Shown piece after piece: positions 24,433 to 26,626 of a stretch of DNA of 26,626 nt. Made by a program: the position numbers and the translations under genes. This DNA is from CAYMTN01 sp964393335 (GTDB lineage Bacteria > Chloroflexota > Anaerolineae > Aggregatilineales > Aggregatilineaceae). The notes under the pieces were generated by a model. It saw only the letters and a program-made list of their open reading frames with translations. It searched no databases and was not told where the DNA came from. Each line of letters begins with the position of its first letter. Positions within the stretch are counted from its first letter, which is position 1. The DNA is taken from assembly GCA_964393335.1 (NCBI GenBank), contig CAYMTN010000051.1:1-26626 (forward strand), read 5' to 3'.

Positions 24433-25452
24433 ATGCCAACGATGACTTATGCCGACGCCATTGAGGACGCGCTGGCTACCGCCATGGGGGCTGATCCGCG
24501 CATTGTGGTTTTTGGCGAAGATGTTCCGATGCTTCATCGCAACCTCCTGGCACGGTTTGGCACACAACGCGTATTCGCCACTCCAATTAGCGAAGCAGCC
24601 TTCGTGGGCGCAGCAGTCGGGGCTGCGCTAGGCGGTCTGCGCCCGGTCGTCGATGTGATGATCGTGGACTTCATTGCGGTGGCAATGGATGCGCTCCTGA
24701 ACCACGCCAGCAAGATTGAGGTGTTCTCCGGAGGTCGATGGCGCGTGCCACTCGTTGTGCGATCCGCGTGCGGTGGTGGTTATGGCGATGGGGGACAACA
24801 CGAGCAGTCATTGTGGGGTTGGTTGGCACATATTCCAGGACTGAGTGTGGTCGTTCCATCCAATCCAGCGGATGCGGGCGGTCTTATGCTCGGCGCGATT
24901 GAGCACGACGGACCTGTGATATTCCTCGAACATAAACTGCTTGCCGCCACATGGCTGCAATTCCTCGGTTCAGGCGGACGCACTACAGTCAGTTATGACG
25001 TGCCAGCCGCTGGCGCGCGTGGGCCCGTACCGAAACAGTGGAAGAGCATCCCGTTGGGTCAGGCAGCCTGTTGTCTGGAAGGCTCAGACCTCACCCTGAT
25101 CAGTATTGGCGTTGGCGTTCATCGCTGTCTTGAAGCCGCCCACATCATGGCTGACCGTGGCATTTCGGCAGGCGTGATTGATCTCCGCAGCGTCGCGCCG
25201 CTGGATCGCGACCTGATCCGCACCGTTGTATCGAAGACTGGGCGCATGGTGGTTGTGGACGAGGACTATCGCGGTTTCGGGCTGTCGGGTGAACTGGCGG
25301 CGACAGTCGTTGAAGCAGGCATCCCTGCTCGTTATGCGCGGGTCTGCGTCGAAGAGACCATCCCCTATACACGACGACGTGAAGACGCCACGCTGCCCAA
25401 CACGCCGCGCATTGTCAAAGCAGCACAACAACTGCTCGAATCACGTCCGTAG
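24433..25452 (+). CDS. 2-oxoacid dehydrogenase E1 component, beta subunit
   Basis: A 339-residue beta chain that completes the E1 heterotetramer with the alpha chain just upstream. The N-terminal domain shows FGEDVPML and ISEAAFVGAAVGAALGG with Glu54, the residue that contacts the thiamine pyrimidine ring. It also has GGGYGDGGQHEQSLWGWLAHIPGL, where His123 matches the active-site His region (HEQS replaces the common HSQS). PSNPADAGGLML and GPVIFLEHKLL follow. The C-terminal transketolase-like domain has LTLISIGVGVHRCLEAA and GVIDLRSVAPLDRDLI. Length is normal. Coupled translation with the alpha chain is clear from the 2-base gap. Downstream is only mobile-element debris, so any E2/E3 genes may have been lost. 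Confidence 0.93.
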   Translation: MPTMTYADAIEDALATAMGADPRIVVFGEDVPMLHRNLLARFGTQRVFATPISEAAFVGAAVGAALGGLRPVVDVMIVDFIAVAMDALLNHASKIEVFSGGRWRVPLVVRSACGGGYGDGGQHEQSLWGWLAHIPGLSVVVPSNPADAGGLMLGAIEHDGPVIFLEHKLLAATWLQFLGSGGRTTVSYDVPAAGARGPVPKQWKSIPLGQAACCLEGSDLTLISIGVGVHRCLEAAHIMADRGISAGVIDLRSVAPLDRDLIRTVVSKTGRMVVVDEDYRGFGLSGELAATVVEAGIPARYARVCVEETIPYTRRREDATLPNTPRIVKAAQQLLESRP

Positions 25453-25662
25453 CCTCTGGTGGGCGTCTGATATGCAGTCATTGCCTCCAATTTGGCTGAA
25501 GAATCGGGTATCGAAAATATACCGGCGAGTCTGCCGACTCTCCGGCTATGTTTCTGGCTGGCAGCCTGCTCTTGCCAGTTAGGGAGAAGCTCCGCCGCGA
25601 GACCTCGCTAGAACCCGGTTGTCTCGTACGTGATGCCAGGGAACTGCGCCGCATCTGACGCT
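25453..25662. other. Spacer between E1 genes and mobile-element remnants
   Basis: No gene is seen. The spacer holds an imperfect hairpin at 25522-25545 and a second stem CTGGCA / TGCCAG at 25558-25578 with a 9-base loop. Either could end the E1 transcript, though neither has a clear T-run. Confidence 0.4.
25522..25545 (+). terminator. Possible terminator hairpin after the E1 beta gene
   Basis: CCGGCGAGT pairs with ACTCTCCGG (one mismatch) around loop CTGCCG, 70 bases after the E1 beta stop. It lacks a proper T-run, so termination is uncertain. Confidence 0.3.
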
Positions 25663-25994
25663 AGAGCGTGTTATGCACTTTTGAAGTGCGCGATGATAAA
25701 CTTGGGATATGAGCGAACGAAAACCATATCCCAGTGACGTAAGCGACGACGAATGGGCGTTTGTCGTGCCCTATCTGACGTTGATGAAGGAAGACGCGCC
25801 GCAGCGGGAGCACTCCTTGCGGGAAGTGTTCAATGGGCTGCGCTACATCGTGCGCGGCGGCATTCCGTGGCGAATGCTGCCCAACGACTTGCCGCCCTGG
25901 CACACGGTCTATCAGCAGACGCAGCGTTGGCTGAAAGCAGGCGTGTTTGAGGCGCTGATCCATGACCTGCGCGAGGTGCTGCGGTTGGTTGCCA
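25663..25994 (+). mobile_element. IS5-like insertion sequence, left end and truncated transposase
   Basis: A frame starting at ATG 25709 encodes MSERKPYPSDVSDDEWAFVV, then FNGLRYIVRGGIPWRMLPND and LPPWHTVYQQTQRWLKAGVF. This is the DUF4096-type N-terminal domain of IS5-family (IS427/ISL2-like) transposases. Similarity ends at about LIHDLREVLRLVA (25994), before the catalytic aspartates; the frame then reads into a different element and stops at 26038. Upstream, 25663-25690 (AGAGCGTGTTATGCACTTTT, then GAAGTGCG) resembles the terminal inverted repeat of such elements, and it contains GCACTT-TTG-AAGTGC with 6-bp arms. The copy is a dead N-terminal third with its left end. Confidence 0.8.
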
Positions 25995-26149
25995 TACGTC
26001 AGCCATTGTCCGGCCACCGCTATGATAGCGGCCCGTAGCTCGCCCTCATTCCAGTGCTGTGGGCGGCGATAGTACGTGCAGCGCGCCAGTCCCACCATCT
26101 CACAGGCGAGACGGACCGGCACTCCCTGCTCCCCGTGTAGTGGACCCAT
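25995..26149 (-). pseudogene. IS3-like transposase OrfB, N-terminal fragment
   Basis: The minus strand encodes MGPLHGEQGVPVRLACEMVG, then LARCTYYRRPQHWNEGELRA and AIIAVAGQWLTYG. This is the typical start of IS3-family OrfB proteins (VRLLCELLGVSRSTYYR...ELRAAI...TYGYRR). At TYG the similarity stops exactly where the IS5-like fragment begins on the other strand, so the catalytic core is absent. The other end abuts the truncated XRE gene. It appears to be debris of an insertion that was later cut by the IS5-like element or by deletion. Confidence 0.75.
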
Positions 26150-26324
26150 GAAGCTGGAGGGTTAGCTGTTCTGCAATCTGACGGGAGGGTCTACGTTCAC
26201 CCGCTTCATACTTACGGATAGATGCAACAGAGCATCCGACCGCTTGCGCCAGGTCTTGTTGTGTCAGATCGAGGAGTCTCCGGCGCTGTTTGAGCCATTG
26301 ACCAAACTGCTCTGCAGTCGACAC
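26100..26324 (-). pseudogene. XRE-family regulator, N-terminal HTH only (truncated)
   Basis: The 74-codon frame starts with GTG at 26324; GGAGG lies about 6 bases before it. Residues 1-52 are an XRE helix-turn-helix: FGQWLKQRRRLLDLTQQDLA, then QAVGCSVASIRKYEAGERRP and SRQIAEQL. This block is usual at the N-terminus of long XRE regulators with an NB-ARC/AAA and TPR body. After QIAEQLTLQL the frame enters the IS3-like fragment and stops at 26100, so the large C-terminal part is gone. The remaining peptide could still bind DNA. Its promoter carries three TGATAC repeats. Confidence 0.75.
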
Positions 26325-26364
26325 GATTTCCTCCCCATTTGAAAATGTACGAACGAAGTCGCCT

Positions 26365-26392
26365 GTATCACTTTCGTATCACCATTGTATCA
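26365..26392 (-). promoter_or_regulatory. XRE promoter with three TGATAC direct repeats at 11-bp spacing
   Basis: On the minus strand TGATAC occurs at 26392-26387, 26381-26376 and 26370-26365, exactly 11 bp apart, so all face one side of the helix. The first repeat is part of an extended -10 box, TGATACAAT. The other two lie over the expected start point and early leader. This is a plausible autoregulatory site for the XRE protein. Confidence 0.6.
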
Positions 26393-26626
26393 TCGACTAC
26401 CAATCTTATGACCGCTTCCATTGGTGGAAAAAATCGAGTTGAAACATTATTCATTTTCATCGCGACAGTGTCTCCCTGCACAACGATGATGATTAGGATA
26501 CGCCCGCCTAAACAACGAATTACCTCTCACCGTATTTTGCTAGATTTCAGCCAGAATGCCCCGCAGCAAGGGGTACTGTTGGCGAACCGCAAATTACGCC
26601 GCCAGTTTGGCAAAACGTGATTTGCG
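26393..26626. other. End of window, no gene recognised
   Basis: Beyond the XRE promoter I see no convincing gene. A plus-strand open frame at 26339-26620 runs through the XRE promoter repeats and has no domain pattern or ribosome binding site, so it is not called. The last 100 bases have open but unrecognised frames on both strands. Confidence 0.35.

Noticed and set aside
26005..26038. Apparent continuation of the IS5-like transposase to a catalytic DSR-like motif
   Set aside because: The last residues (LSGHRYDSGP) are read from the IS3-like fragment on the other strand; the resemblance to DSRT is chance.
26339..26620. 93-codon open frame at the window end
   Set aside because: It runs through the phased repeats and promoter of the opposite-strand XRE gene, has no Shine-Dalgarno and no recognisable domain.

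Overview
The window looks like a bacterial chromosome segment, most likely from a Chloroflexota lineage of the Anaerolineae type. That assignment is an inference. It rests on three consecutive secreted beta-propeller proteins with FSPDG/WSPDG repeats and the N-terminal ITPANAAQI-style motif, a TIR-domain gene next to them, moderately high GC, and many decayed insertion-sequence fragments. No rRNA or tRNA gene or other taxonomic marker was seen.

Layout. (1) 2-787: C-terminal part of a cation diffusion facilitator, cut by the window edge, then about 470 bp without a convincing gene. (2) 1261-3504, minus strand: a zinc-dependent alcohol/polyol dehydrogenase followed by a Gfo/Idh/MocA oxidoreductase, probably one operon. 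(3) 3871-6224: a small ABM-like gene and a GH27 alpha-galactosidase (interrupted by a 10-N gap), flanked by two decayed copies of the same insertion-sequence end. (4) 6149-16365: the core of the window. A LacI-family repressor on the minus strand diverges from a plus-strand set encoding an SBP_bac_5 binding protein, two permeases, two ATPases of the Opp/Dpp type and a GH3 beta-glucosidase. The intergenic region carries two perfect-arm operators (TGTGA-N4-TCACA type) and a third degenerate one. One lies exactly in the -35/-10 spacer of the lacI promoter and another on the -10 of the transporter promoter. (5) 16500-16980: a decayed zinc-finger gene. (6) 16999-22960: a TIR gene broken by a one-base frameshift, then three secreted beta-propeller proteins with 14, about 7 and 14 repeat units. 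(7) 23038-23166: a transposase N-terminal scrap. (8) 23399-25452: E1 alpha and E1 beta of a 2-oxoacid (pyruvate/acetoin-type) dehydrogenase with no E2/E3 visible. (9) 25663-26626: an IS5-like fragment fused tail-to-tail to an IS3-like fragment, which in turn truncates an XRE regulator whose promoter has three TGATAC repeats spaced 11 bp apart.

How it works together (inference). Regions 2-4 read as an accessory carbohydrate-utilisation island. Oligosaccharides enter through the Opp-type ABC transporter, are cut by the GH3 and GH27 glycosidases, and the sugars or polyols are oxidised by the two dehydrogenases. LacI controls uptake and its own synthesis. The propeller cluster is probably extracytoplasmic and its function is unknown. 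Insertion-sequence debris marks almost every module boundary, which fits an island assembled by repeated insertion and decay.
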